Assembly (NCBI GenBank): GCA_021018815.1
Contig: JAITYX010000017.1
Span: forward strand, 3,348,001 to 3,412,000
Reading direction: 5' to 3'
DNA: 64,000 nucleotides
From: Talinum fruticosum
Taxonomy: Eukaryota; Streptophyta; Magnoliopsida; Caryophyllales; Talinaceae
Both the position numbers and the translations under genes were made by a program. Below are positions 1 to 11,300 of this stretch, piece by piece (positions within the stretch are counted from its first letter, which is position 1; the number at the start of each line of letters is the position of its first letter). Under the pieces are notes generated by a model, which saw only the letters and a program-made list of their open reading frames with translations, was not told the DNA's origin and made no database searches.

Positions 1-1104
1 ATTCCATTATAATCGGACAAATTCGAACCCCAAACCCATAAATCACAGCTGGAGATCTGCGAATGGTGATCATCACGAGCAAATCAATACATCATAGAGC
101 TCGAAAACCCGCCGCTAATTGGAGGACAAATGTGGAATAACTCCATTGCTTGTGCTGATTTCTTGGCTTTTCTCTCTCCGGAATTTGATTTCTGGTTTTT
201 TTCCTCTCTCCTGTGCCCTAATATTTAATTGTCATAGGATGACTTCAAACTGGAGTGAATTTACCGTCTTACCCCTTGAGTGCTTTATGGGCGTGAGGGA
301 GATGTTTTACGAAATAGAGAAATTACGAATGGGGGAAATTCATGAATACAACTGTGCTGAGCTGGAATCGCATCATTGGCTCGAACTCTAATGTACCACG
401 TCATCAGCGCCGCACCTCTCCACCACTTGACTGTGGAGTCAATTTTGCCCCTGCCGAACTGTAGAGTAGACGGTGTGAAAAGTTGTCTTGGATTGAGTGG
501 GCCCAGGTGCTTGGTCGGTTTAAGTAACGGTCTGTTTATTTGGTGGGCTGTCCTGACAATTTTATTATAATCGAATTACTGTTAGAAAATATAGATTTAT
601 GATATTAAATTTTTTTTTTATGTTTTAAGATTCGATCTTGGCATCATATATAAGGTTAATAGGTGTTAAATTACTTGAATTTAACTCAAATATTTTATCA
701 TGGATTCAATATATGCAAATTCACCTTTTTTTTTTTTTTTTAAGAGGAATTGTGAAAATAAAGATGGATTTTAAAAAATTAAAATAAAATAACATATATA
801 GTAACTTAAATTTATAACTCAGATATATGATAAATTTGTATAACTAAACTGGAATGATGATAACATTAACGATCATTGAGGACATATTACTTTTGGTGTT
901 TAAAATTAGTGTTTATGGGCTAGTAGCAATTCGATTGTACTACATTAGTATGCTTATCGGTGATTATAAATAGCAGTTAGCGTTTAACAACAGGTAGAAT
1001 TAGTTGGTTAGGGGTAACAATTTGTGCTTTTAGCGGATACCGGTTGTGAGGAATAATGATTGTCGTTTACTAGTAGTTAGAATTAGCGAGTTAGCATTTC
1101 ATAT
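1..1104. other. Left-edge sequence without a clear gene
   Basis: No convincing gene is visible. A minus-strand frame opens at an ATG at 71-73 and stays open for about 24 codons to the window edge. It could be the start of a gene lying to the left, or part of a 5' leader. Short plus-strand frames at 119-570 have no recognisable domain. From about 570 on the sequence is AT-rich with poly(T) runs. Confidence 0.3.
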
Positions 1105-1809
1105 TGTAACGCCCCCAATACGTAACCACATAAATAAGTAATTAACAGCGGAAGACTTGTAAATTGGGAGACATTACCGCCGTTTTCAGAATGAAAATAA
1201 GGCAAATTCACTTGAGCGATTAATTATTCAAACAATTTATGTAAGAATCCAACCCAAATTTTCTTCATAGAAAATAAAAATTTCGAAACACCGAGGATCG
1301 GCTAGAGAGGAATCATGAGCCAAAAGACCGAGGAAGGGACTAACATGTATGGGGTCAAGACGAACAGCCGAACATCACTTCCCCTAACCAGACTTTATCC
1401 TTTCTTTCTCTTTAAACTTTGGGTGTGATGGTGAATAGTCCGTCATGCGCTCGACTTCCTAAAAATTTTAAAACATTAAACAATAGACGTGTGAGCTAGA
1501 AGCTCGAGTACCTTACCGTTATCAAATAAAATTATAATTTAAATGCTCTTAAATCAGGCATATCTTAAATCATTTTTCTTGAATACTCAATTTGCAAACT
1601 TGTCAATTTCGATTTGTTTTTCCGATTTAGCCAAACTTAGGACCCATACTCGTGAAACAATCAATCATGGACTCCGACTCCTAGGTTCATCGAACCCCGA
1701 GGCGATCGGTCGTGAACAATTGAACGATTAACAATTATGTGAAGTCCGTGAAGTCATCATGTATATATAATCGTGATCTGTATAAACAATTCATTCATTT
1801 ATCTCGATC

Positions 1810-2180
1810 GATCGGGGAGGGCCCTGTGAACTGTAATCGTGTATCGTAAATTATAATTGTGAATCGTAATCGTGTACGTAAACGGTAAATCGTATTGTGA
1901 ACTATAATTGTGTCCGTAAACTCGTCTGTGAACTCCGATCGTGTCCGTAAGCGTAAACCGTAAACTATACGGTGAATCGTAATCGTGCTCGTAAACTGTA
2001 TCGTAAATCATGCATCGTGTTTGTAAACGGTAAACTGTACAGTAATCGTGTTCAGTAAGCTGTAAACGGTAAACCGTACTGCAATGCGTGTGTCGTAAAT
2101 CGTAAACGGTAAACTGTAATCGTGTTCGTAAACCGTGAACTGTAATCGTGATTCGTAAATTGTAAATCGTAACTATGATA
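1810..2180. repeat. Degenerate short tandem repeat inside element A
   Basis: Roughly 370 bases are built from imperfect copies of short modules such as AATCGTGT, CGTAAACGGTAAAC and TGTAATCGTG, in variable order. The period is about 20-30 bases but irregular. A minus-strand open frame (1799-2284) rich in Tyr, Thr and Arg is a by-product of the repeat and is not called as a gene. Confidence 0.7.
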
Positions 2181-4682
2181 AATCTACCGTGAATCGTGAC
2201 CGTGAAGTGGGTCCAAATTATTTGTATTATTAAAACCGTAAACTCCATAATAAAGATGGAACACTTTGGGAAAAGTACAAGCAATAACGTACCTCAGCGT
2301 GCCAAACGCTTCAAGGATCGATTGTTTACGCAACACAATTCCAATTCGAATTCTCGTTTCCAAAACGAATCTACTTTTGTTGATTACTAGTCCTTTAACA
2401 ATATTTATATGCATTTACGATCACCAAACTTTTACTTTTCACGTACCTATCCATATTGTTTCCTTTTGAGCTAGATATTTATACGTTTCCCGAAATAAGC
2501 TATTGATGATATAGTTTGAATTTGTATATAACGATTGATGAGTTTAATTTCCCATTCTTGTAATAAAGCTCAAGTTTGATCTTTTGCTTCTATCACCTCT
2601 AGTCCGTGCTTAATGTAGCCTAACCTTACTTGTACCACTCGTTTCATCTAGTATGCCCAAATGTCCTCTTATCTCGTAACCCAAATATACTTCATACTTA
2701 AAGTGTCGGTTTGGTTTTCCAATTTTCTAAAAATTTTGGCGAGTTTCGTTTAAAACATGACCTAACCATTAGGCTAAAAGCCTTAAAAACCTGCATAAAA
2801 TCCACAATAAAACTCAACGAGCCATACGCTCGGAGTACACAACTCAACGGTCACACCCCGGAGTATATCTACCATCACAATAACCAAATTTCAAACCAAG
2901 TATATAAACCAAGTTACAATCTCGTCAATATTCTCATTTTCTTGTGCTCATGAACTTTTCGATTTTTGATCACCACATATATATTTATAGCTAAGGCTCC
3001 GGTTAAGCAATTTAATCATAGAAATCCCGATTTTCGGGAGATGGATCCGTACGATTAATTCCTTTATGAGTACTACCAATAATCGGTTAATGATTTAGTG
3101 TGTCGTAGATAAATAGTGAAACTCATTAACATGTTAACATTTAGATATTTTGGAAAGTACAAATAGTAACGTACTTGAGGTAATTGTTCGTTTTCCTTTA
3201 AACATCGCTTTTGTTATTTTCTTCAAGCATGTCGTTCCTGTCGCTTTCGTTTTCGGAAGTAGTTTGATTTATGCATTAGTAAACTTAATAGTTACTCTAT
3301 ATTTGTGATAAACTTTTCACATTTGACTTCCTCTAATTCCCCACTTATTACTCAAATTCATTTGAATTTCTAACTTCCTTTAATTCCGTAAATTTCTTTT
3401 CCCCCTCCTCCTCCTATTCAATTCAACATTCCAATTTCCTTCTCAAAGTCAAGTCTCGCTCTAAGTAATTTTTCGAATTCTTGCAAAGATCATTACACAT
3501 TGAATTATTCTTGTCTTTTCACCACCGTATTACTTATTATCACCAAATTACTAACTCCACCAAGGTCTCTATTAATTTCAATAAAGTTCCCAAGTATAAC
3601 CCAATTTCATTTTTCAATCAAGCTTAACATAACCTAATTTTAATCACTTTCCCCATAATCATATATCTATAATCTCATCCACTTTCTACATTTCAAATTA
3701 ATTCGCACTTGTACAATTAGACAAGACTCAATTACGTTAATTTACTCAAGTTTAGCACACATACAAACCAATAAATTCAATCCTCCATCAATCTTCAATG
3801 TCTCATTTACACATTCTTTAAACCAACTCCTGTTCATATTTCTAATCATCCTCAATATCTTTCTTCCAATTCCTCCACAACCAAATAATTCATTCATACT
3901 CATATTAAAGTTAAACAAACACATTCATAATTACAATAAACCCAAATCAATCTCCAATTCCACTTCAACACATAACAATCCCTTAATCCAATTTCATTTT
4001 CTCCCACAATTCCTTCACTTCCACCATAATCAATTCACAATTCACATATACTTTCGTGATAAAATTTGCTTAGAAATTAAGGATTGGAGATATACCTCAA
4101 ATTGGGTTAGATGTGGAAAAAGGGGTGGTGGAAGATCCGGTGGCGGAGGTGGGTTGTTGGGCGGCAGTGGCAAACACCGTTCGGCGGTGTCAAGTGACGG
4201 CGGCGGCCGGGGACGGTGGCACCAGCCACTCCGGCGGCGGCAGCAGCGAGGCGGAGCAGCCCTGTTCAACGCAGAACGGAGCGAAGAGGAGAGAGGGATG
4301 CGATGGAGGTAGCGGGGGTGGCCAAAGGCGCCGGCGGCGGTCTGCTGGCGACCGCGAGAGACCGGTGGTGACGGCTGGCCGGCGGTGGAAGCGATGAATG
4401 AGGGGTTGGGAGAGAAGGAGAGGTGAGAGATTAATGCGGATGATTGTGTTAGCTTAGTTTTCAAACCCCTCCCGCGTCTTTACTCGATATGCCGATCCTT
4501 CTAGCAATTCCTTTCCCCTTTTTTTTTTTTTTTTTGTCTTGTTAATTCTTAAAGTCTGGTTATCTTTTTACTAGTAATTTTACCACATGCTTAAAATTTT
4601 AACCACACATTTGGCCCATTTTTATTGGTTTAGATATATTTTCTAACTTTTTTTCATTTACTTATTATTTAATTATATAAAC

Positions 4683-7538
4683 TGTGAGACCCCGAAATTT
4701 TAGGTGTTTGCTTGCTAGTGAATTAGAATTTTTCGAGTCGGAATTAGAAACCCGCGAACCGAAACTGAGCATGGGCTAGCTAAATTGGGCCTTGAGAAGC
4801 TAGTTGGGCCCAATTAAAATAAAAAAAAAGAAAAGGAAATGAGAAAGGGAGAGTTGGCGATTACTAAGTAAGGAAGAGAATGGGGTCCAATTAAACTTGG
4901 ACAGACGAGCCCATTAGGTGTGATTAGGAGAAGAGGAGAGAGAGTGAGGCTGGAATTAGGACCGAGAACAAAGAAAAGAACGAGAGGAAGAGGAACAGAG
5001 AAAACGAAAAGAAGCGTAAGTAGAGCGAGGAAGCGGAGGAAAGCGAGAGAGGAGAAGGCCCGAGAGCCGCGGCCCGTGGCCGCCTGAACAGCGAGGACGC
5101 CGCCGCCGATGGGCGAAGGGAGAGCGAGGGCTCGGAGGCCGAGCAGAGCAAAAGAAGAAAGGGGAACGAAAGAACGCAGAAGCGAGAGGAAAGCGAGAGG
5201 AGGACGAGAGCCGGCGCGAGGACGAGAGGCAGAGGAGCACAGCGTGCTCGCACACGGCCGGCGAGCGAAGAGGAGCCGGTGAGACCGAACAGAACCGAGG
5301 CTAGGGGTTTGAGAACCCGAAAACAACAGAGCAGAGGGAGGCAGCGAGAGTTTAAGCGAGGGTAGAAGCGGTGGGCGCCGGGAAGAAGAAGGAAGGGGGA
5401 ACCGAGAGGAAGAAAGGGAAACGAAATTGAAACTAATTCGAAAACCTTCCAAAACCGAATTCTTAGAACCTCTAAGAATTGAAGGTGAGTAATCTGAATT
5501 CATCCTCAAGAATTAAAATGAATTAGGTGGCTTGAACTCGAAATTGATCCATGAAATTGGAAACCCTAAGCTAATTGAAGAAGTTAGAAGCCTAAATTCA
5601 CGAAACTAGCGACTCACGAATCAAAGAGCATGTTGTGATTATGTGATAATTAGTTCTGAATTTGTGATGTTTAAGTATTATTGAGCATGATTATTGAGAA
5701 TCGGATGAGATTAGCTTGAGCGAGAATTAGGGGAAAAATCATAAAGTTAATTTCATGATTCATGTGCAGATTTCTATGAATTAAGCATGTTGTCCGAATT
5801 ATTGTGCTGTCATGTGTAGACCAAAATTCCTGAAATTTTTACTGCAACTTCCTGATAATTTATGAGAATTTTCTGTAAAATTTGGTATGCATTGGATGAG
5901 TAGATTGGGAGATATGCAATTTTAAGTGAAAATGTCCTGTTTTGAGCAAAATTAGAACTAAGTGAGTAACTGAATTAAGAGCTGAGATTTAAGAAGCTAT
6001 ATGGCTAGATTAAGAGATACTTAATGATTAAGAAAAGTTATAGAACCATTAACCACTTACGCGATAATACGCGATCATGAAAACGATGAGTTCATTGATT
6101 AGAAATCCAGTTGGCATGGTTATGTGATTATGTGTTTATCCCGAATTTCATTGATTATAAATGACATGAACATGCGTATGTGAAATGAATTGATTGTGCT
6201 TGAGTTGAAACTTGCTTATGTGAATTGCTTGTTTTGAAGTAGTTACGCATGAACGTGTTAAGCATGAATTATATGAATTAAGTGTATCTTATGTATAAGT
6301 AATAAGAAGATAAGAAACATAAAGAACTAAAGAAGGGAGAAAGGATTGTGTTATTAATCTAAGACCCCACGAATTAAAGAACCCTCTCGAAGCTATGACC
6401 ATAGAAGTGTCTGTCAACCCGAAGCCACGAATTATTTTGCTTATACGAATTATTGACGATATGCGTCCTTCAGGGAAGGGAGGCCGCCTCGAGGCCACGA
6501 ATTATTTTGCCTCGAGGCCACGAATTATATGCCTCCGTGAACCGAGCCCACGAATTATTTTGGCTCCAAGAACTGGGTCTTTAGAGTAGAGCATAAATCT
6601 TCTTTCCATTCGAAACTAAGAATACTTAAAAGAACTATGCTTTGAAGAATCGAATGATCGTGCATATCGAACAAGAAAGAACGAATCGATGATTTATGAA
6701 ATGCATGATTGAACTCAAGAAGAAGAATAAGAAGAGGAACGAATCCTAATTTCATAAGAAATGTGTGCGATAAGAACTAAGATATGATTTACATGATGAA
6801 TGATTTGCATGATGAATGATTCTATGACTTACTTGCGTAGAAAGACGAATGAAGCATGTTTGATCGAATTCATGAATAAATGATGTCATCGTACTTCTCG
6901 GTAAGTTGGTAAGTTAGAATCTCGCATGTCTTAAGCATGTATGATCCGAATCGCATGTTATGAATGAATTGTGAACTTACGTGTGTTTGTTAATGAATTA
7001 ATGTGCAAAGTGAAACCCGGGGTTGGGTTTGGATTATTCATCGGGCTAGTGAGCTCATGACCTCACCAACATTTCAGTACGAAGTTAAGATCGGCAGGAG
7101 TTGCCTTTGGCTTTTGGAAATAGCAGACGAATAGGAGATGCCTGGACTTACCGCATGTTTTTCTGTCTTTTGTTTATAAAGATGTTGTAAAAACTGTTGT
7201 ATGTGAACTTAAGTTTTGATTATGAATGTAAAATCTCTATGTGAATACTCCGAGCGTGTGGCTCGTTGAGTCTCGTGTTATGTTACTCCGAGCATGTGGC
7301 TCGTTGAGTTTAAGATTGCATTTCGTGCAGGGTTAAGACTTTAAGCCTATGGGATTAGCCATATTACGGAGGAAACTCTGCCGAAATTTCCATAAAAACC
7401 TTTGAAAACCTAGAATTACGCTTCCGCTAATCCAAGAAAGGATTATTAACCCCAAGTTGAGATCTTAAGCGGCCTTAGGGGTTCCTCTCGAGGAACCCCG
7501 GCATGTAATACTCCTAGGGTGGGTCTAGGGGTGTTACA
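4683..7538 (+). mobile_element. Solo-LTR-like element B nested in A
   Basis: The element starts TGTGAGACCCC and ends GGGGTGTTACA. Perfect TAAAC pentamers at 4678-4682 and 7539-7543 mark a 5-bp target duplication inside element A. It is 2856 bp long with no gag or pol frame. The 5' part (4830-5450) is strongly purine-rich. The middle (6370-6560) has several copies of a CCACGAATTATTTTG motif. Near the 3' end two copies of a CTCCGAGC.TGTGGCTCG motif occur. This fits a long solo LTR of a Ty3-type element; a non-autonomous element without visible LTRs is the alternative. Confidence 0.65.
6370..6560. repeat. Short interspersed direct repeats in element B
   Basis: At least four copies of CCACGAATTAT(TTTG) occur within about 190 bases, separated by 15-60 bases. 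Repeats of this sort are common inside long plant LTRs and no function is inferred. Confidence 0.6.
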
Positions 7539-7768
7539 TAAACCGTGTTCGAGACACAATTTTGCATTGTTCAAGTGTATATACATTTCTTCGCACAAAT
7601 ATAAATCCGTACAAATTACTTATTATTATTTACGATTATTAAATTTGTTCGCATCTTTTATTTCGATTTCGTATTGTGCGCGACTCACTGCTCTTAAACA
7701 ATATTAAGAAGATAAAATGCAAATTTAAAATAATTAATTACGATTAAGTTTTAGGGTGTTACACATAA

Positions 7769-8359
7769 TATTATGGCATGGTTTCAAACAATTAACTATT
7801 TAACAGTTCAGTAAACATTTTCTAGATAATGAAATCAACATGCTTTGAATATAATTGAGTTGATCGAGTAAATTTTGGAAGAAAATTAATGACATATAAT
7901 TATATTTTTATGGCATGATATTAAATGATACTATTTAAATAAAAAATATATAATTGCATCAATAAAATGTATACTAAAAATATACCAACATATTTGATTG
8001 ATTTTATTTTTTATTTTTAAAATTTTATATTTTAATGATAATATATTACAAAAACATCCAATTACGCAACACTCGTAATCCATTTCATAATATATTTTTA
8101 CCCGTGACTGATTTTTTAATTTATTTACAATTTAGGTTTTCACCAAACTGAAATTAGGTTTGAAAGTATTCACAATAAAAAAATTGATTAAAAAATTCTC
8201 ATTTTTCAGAAATATTATGTTTTTGTTACAGCGAGTCCACAGTACAAGTGTTGCCCCGGACAAATTTTTTTAATTTTACTTAGACAGAAAGGCTTTTGAG
8301 GTTTTTTTTCTTTGGAAGCAAGAGAGAAGCAAGAGAGAAGTCAAGGATCAAGCTTTTCC
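7769..8359. promoter_or_regulatory. AT-rich upstream region and 5' leader of the RRM gene
   Basis: No gene is seen. The stretch is AT-rich to about 8230. The last 60 bases before the ATG at 8360 contain a duplicated AAGAGAGAAG(C/T) motif, probably in the 5' leader. No certain TATA box was assigned. Confidence 0.35.
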
Positions 8360-11300
8360 ATGGCGGACAATACCAAATGCACCGTTTACATAGGTGAGCT
8401 TTCGAAATTTCTCTGTCTTCAACCTCTAATTTTCCAAATTATTTTCGCTTGTGTAATAAATAGATTGAATCATCGATTCGATTTCGAATTCTTGCTTTGT
8501 TATGGAACCCTAATTTCGTAGTTCTTCTTTGAAGAATTCGACCAAAATCTTGATCCTTATTCCTTTTATTATTAACTAATTGTGGGTTTCTACCTCAATT
8601 TGTAGCTCTGAGTAATTGCGCTTGCAAATATTTCTGAGGTCATGTAATTTTAGTTCCTTCTGTTTCGGGAGCAAACCCTTAGTATTTGTGTCAGATTAGC
8701 TTTAGTGTGAGTCGTGAATTGCTGTTGCAAGTTCTCGATTTCACTATGCTATTATAAACGCTTGTAGCTGTATCTATAAAATTACAGTTGAACACCTCCC
8801 CCTTTTTGTTTTGGGACCGGGGGGATTGGTGGTGAATTTGGAATGATTTTTTATGATTAGGAGATTCAGACAGAGTTTAGAATGAAAAATCACTTCAATC
8901 CCATTTGTTTTTGTTTTGTTGCCAAAGTTTACACATAGGGCAACTGTACAAAGAAATTAGAAATAAGTTCTTGTTAACCTCATGCATGAAAGTAGCTCAG
9001 GAAACACATATACTCCAAAATATTTATCAAACGGATTTTCTTACATTATCTTCAACCAACCATTCAAGCTGCCATTTCCAACATCATAGTCGGTGACATA
9101 CCTCTTTCTTTTGCTGGCACGAATATTGCAGTGGCCTACTGCAATTTCCTTTTTAAGAAATGGTTAAATTTTCGTTGGTATTAGACCAATAAAATAAAAT
9201 AAAATAAAGCAGGAAAGCATTTGATAAACTCATCTAATATGAAAATAACAGTTTAACTGATACAAGTGCAATGTAAATAATTCTTTCTTCGTTCCCTATA
9301 TAAGAAAATTAGTGTTTGTGTGTGTTGAAATGTTTGAGTCAATTACTACAGGTTCAGCTTGCATTTATTTACTCACATTGTTGGAGCTTATGCAATGGTT
9401 TGGTATCACTGAGTTGGTTTCACGTTGCTTGTTGTTATGCTCGATCTGTTGGTACCTGTTTGAGATGGGAGTGGAGCTGGTTTAAAAGTTGGTGAAAATA
9501 GATGAGTTGAACATAAAAAAAAGATAAAAAGGTATTTTGTTTTTTTTTTGGAGGGGGGAGGCTGGTCAGGATATTTGTATGAACAACAGGAAGTGGTTGT
9601 TTTCATTTGAAAAGATGACGAGCAAAAAGGAAACAAGACAATTCGTTTGCTACCAATCATCTATGGAGGGAGGGTCTGGGTTTCTTCATTCTGTCTGACC
9701 TTTTTTTTTTTCTTGGAGATGGATGATAACTTTGTTGTAGGTTTGTAGTTGTAGCCTTAGGTAGGTGAATAACTGATTCAATTGATTGGAATCATTGGTA
9801 AAAGTATTTGAAGATGCTCATGTGTCTTAAGGGAATCCACATGACATCTCTAGAACGCAGCTGATTTGGCCTCATCGGTTGTGCAACTATCATAGGTAAA
9901 AGTGCTTTTCTCAATTCTCTTGCTAAGTGTCTGCAATCATCTCTTGTGCAGGAAATTTGGATGAGAGAGTTAGTGATAGGGTTTTATATGACATCCTTAT
10001 CCAAGCAGGCCGTGTAGTTGATTTATACATTCCACGAGACAGGGAAACTGATAAGCCTAAGGGTTTTGCATTTGCTGAGTATGAAACGGAGGAGATTGCA
10101 GATTATGCTGTGAAGCTTTTCTCTGGTCTTGTGACACTTTACAACCGGACATTGAAATTTGCGGTATTCCCTCTTTTTGTGCCTCTTTCTTATTTTCATG
10201 CAATTATGATTATTATCTCATACTATGTTTCCGTTGCTGAATCTTTGCACTTCCTGTTTGATATCAAACCATGACTTTTTGTTGATACATTCCTCTGTCA
10301 CTCAATAACGAGCCTTTATAAAAAGAATACGTTTTTTTGGGTGGTTTTTTTGGGGTGTGGAAGGCCTCGTTGTGTGTGGCAATATACTTGTGTCTTTATG
10401 TGTTGTTGGCATAATAAGTGCAATTACCTTATCCAAGTCTAATTATCCCTATGGAGAATTATCATGTCGTGTTTAATGATAGAATGATTGTTGAATATGC
10501 TGTTTATGATTATATTATTTTTTCAGTCTTGTTACTAAACTAGTACTAGTATCAATTACTTGTATCTATCTGTTTTGTGGGGATTTCAACCTATTGACTG
10601 GCATGTCCCAGGTAAAGTGATACTTCAGTGGCCTGTAGTGGCGGGACTTATGCTGGATGAATTGTTGCTGTTGTTCTGTTTGACTTGATGCTGAAAGTTT
10701 GATCTTATTGCAGATCTCTGGACAAGATAAAGCCTCAGCGAACATGGCCTCTACATCGATCTTCTCATCCAATTCACCTTTTAAATCCAGGCTTCATCCT
10801 GCACCTTTTAGTATTATGGAAGATCTGCATCACAGTGCAAGGTTGTCATCAGCTGGTAGATTTTCCACGAATTCTGCTCGTTATGAGCAAGGTAACCTTT
10901 ATTGCTTGACGTATTTCTCCTCATTCCATCCCTCCCTTTCCCTTATTGTCGGTGATGATTTATTGATGTAGGAAGCTCTGAGAGCAATTCCTACGGAAAG
11001 GGGTGGCTCACACAGAACCAATCAATCTCACACAAAGAAACTGAAAACTCAATATCAATTCTTATTCATAGTCTGAATTCTCCAATTACATAAAGGGGTT
11101 TATATAATTTAGAGACTAGCTAATATTGGGAAACCTAAACATAAGATATAGAATATAGAAGGATATAAATATATAACCTAATATTATCCTCATGGACTAG
11201 GAAACTAAATCTTGATAAAATACTACTAATATCTTTATTTTACCTATCTTAAAATATGTCAATAATAAACCTACGAAAATAATGAAAAATAACAAAATAT

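Larger units (their letters stand above)
1105..7763 (-). mobile_element. Solo-LTR-like element A, interrupted by element B
   Basis: The left end reads TGTAACGCCCCC and the right end GGGTGTTACA, giving the TG...CA inverted ends of plant LTRs. The flanking pentamers are CATAT (1100-1104) and CATAA (7764-7768), a near-perfect 5-bp target duplication. Without element B it is about 3.8 kb. A block at 2700-2900 is the reverse complement of a block at 7240-7400 in element B (motif CTCCGAGCGT.TGGCTCG), so A is a relative of B in the opposite orientation. No gag or pol frame is visible, which suggests a solo LTR or a non-autonomous element. It contains the degenerate repeat array at 1810-2180 and a GC-rich stretch at 4100-4400. 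Confidence 0.6.

Noticed and set aside
1799..2284. 161-codon minus-strand frame
   Set aside because: It is produced by the degenerate repeat array in element A and has no similarity to a known protein.
4042..4464. Pro/Arg-rich minus frame and Gly-rich plus frame in GC-rich DNA
   Set aside because: Both strands are open only because of GC-rich composition; no start context, intron or domain supports a gene.
4814..5509. 231-codon minus-strand frame rich in Ser, Leu, Pro and Arg
   Set aside because: It is the complement of the purine-rich tract of element B; all three minus frames are open and low complexity, with no domain.
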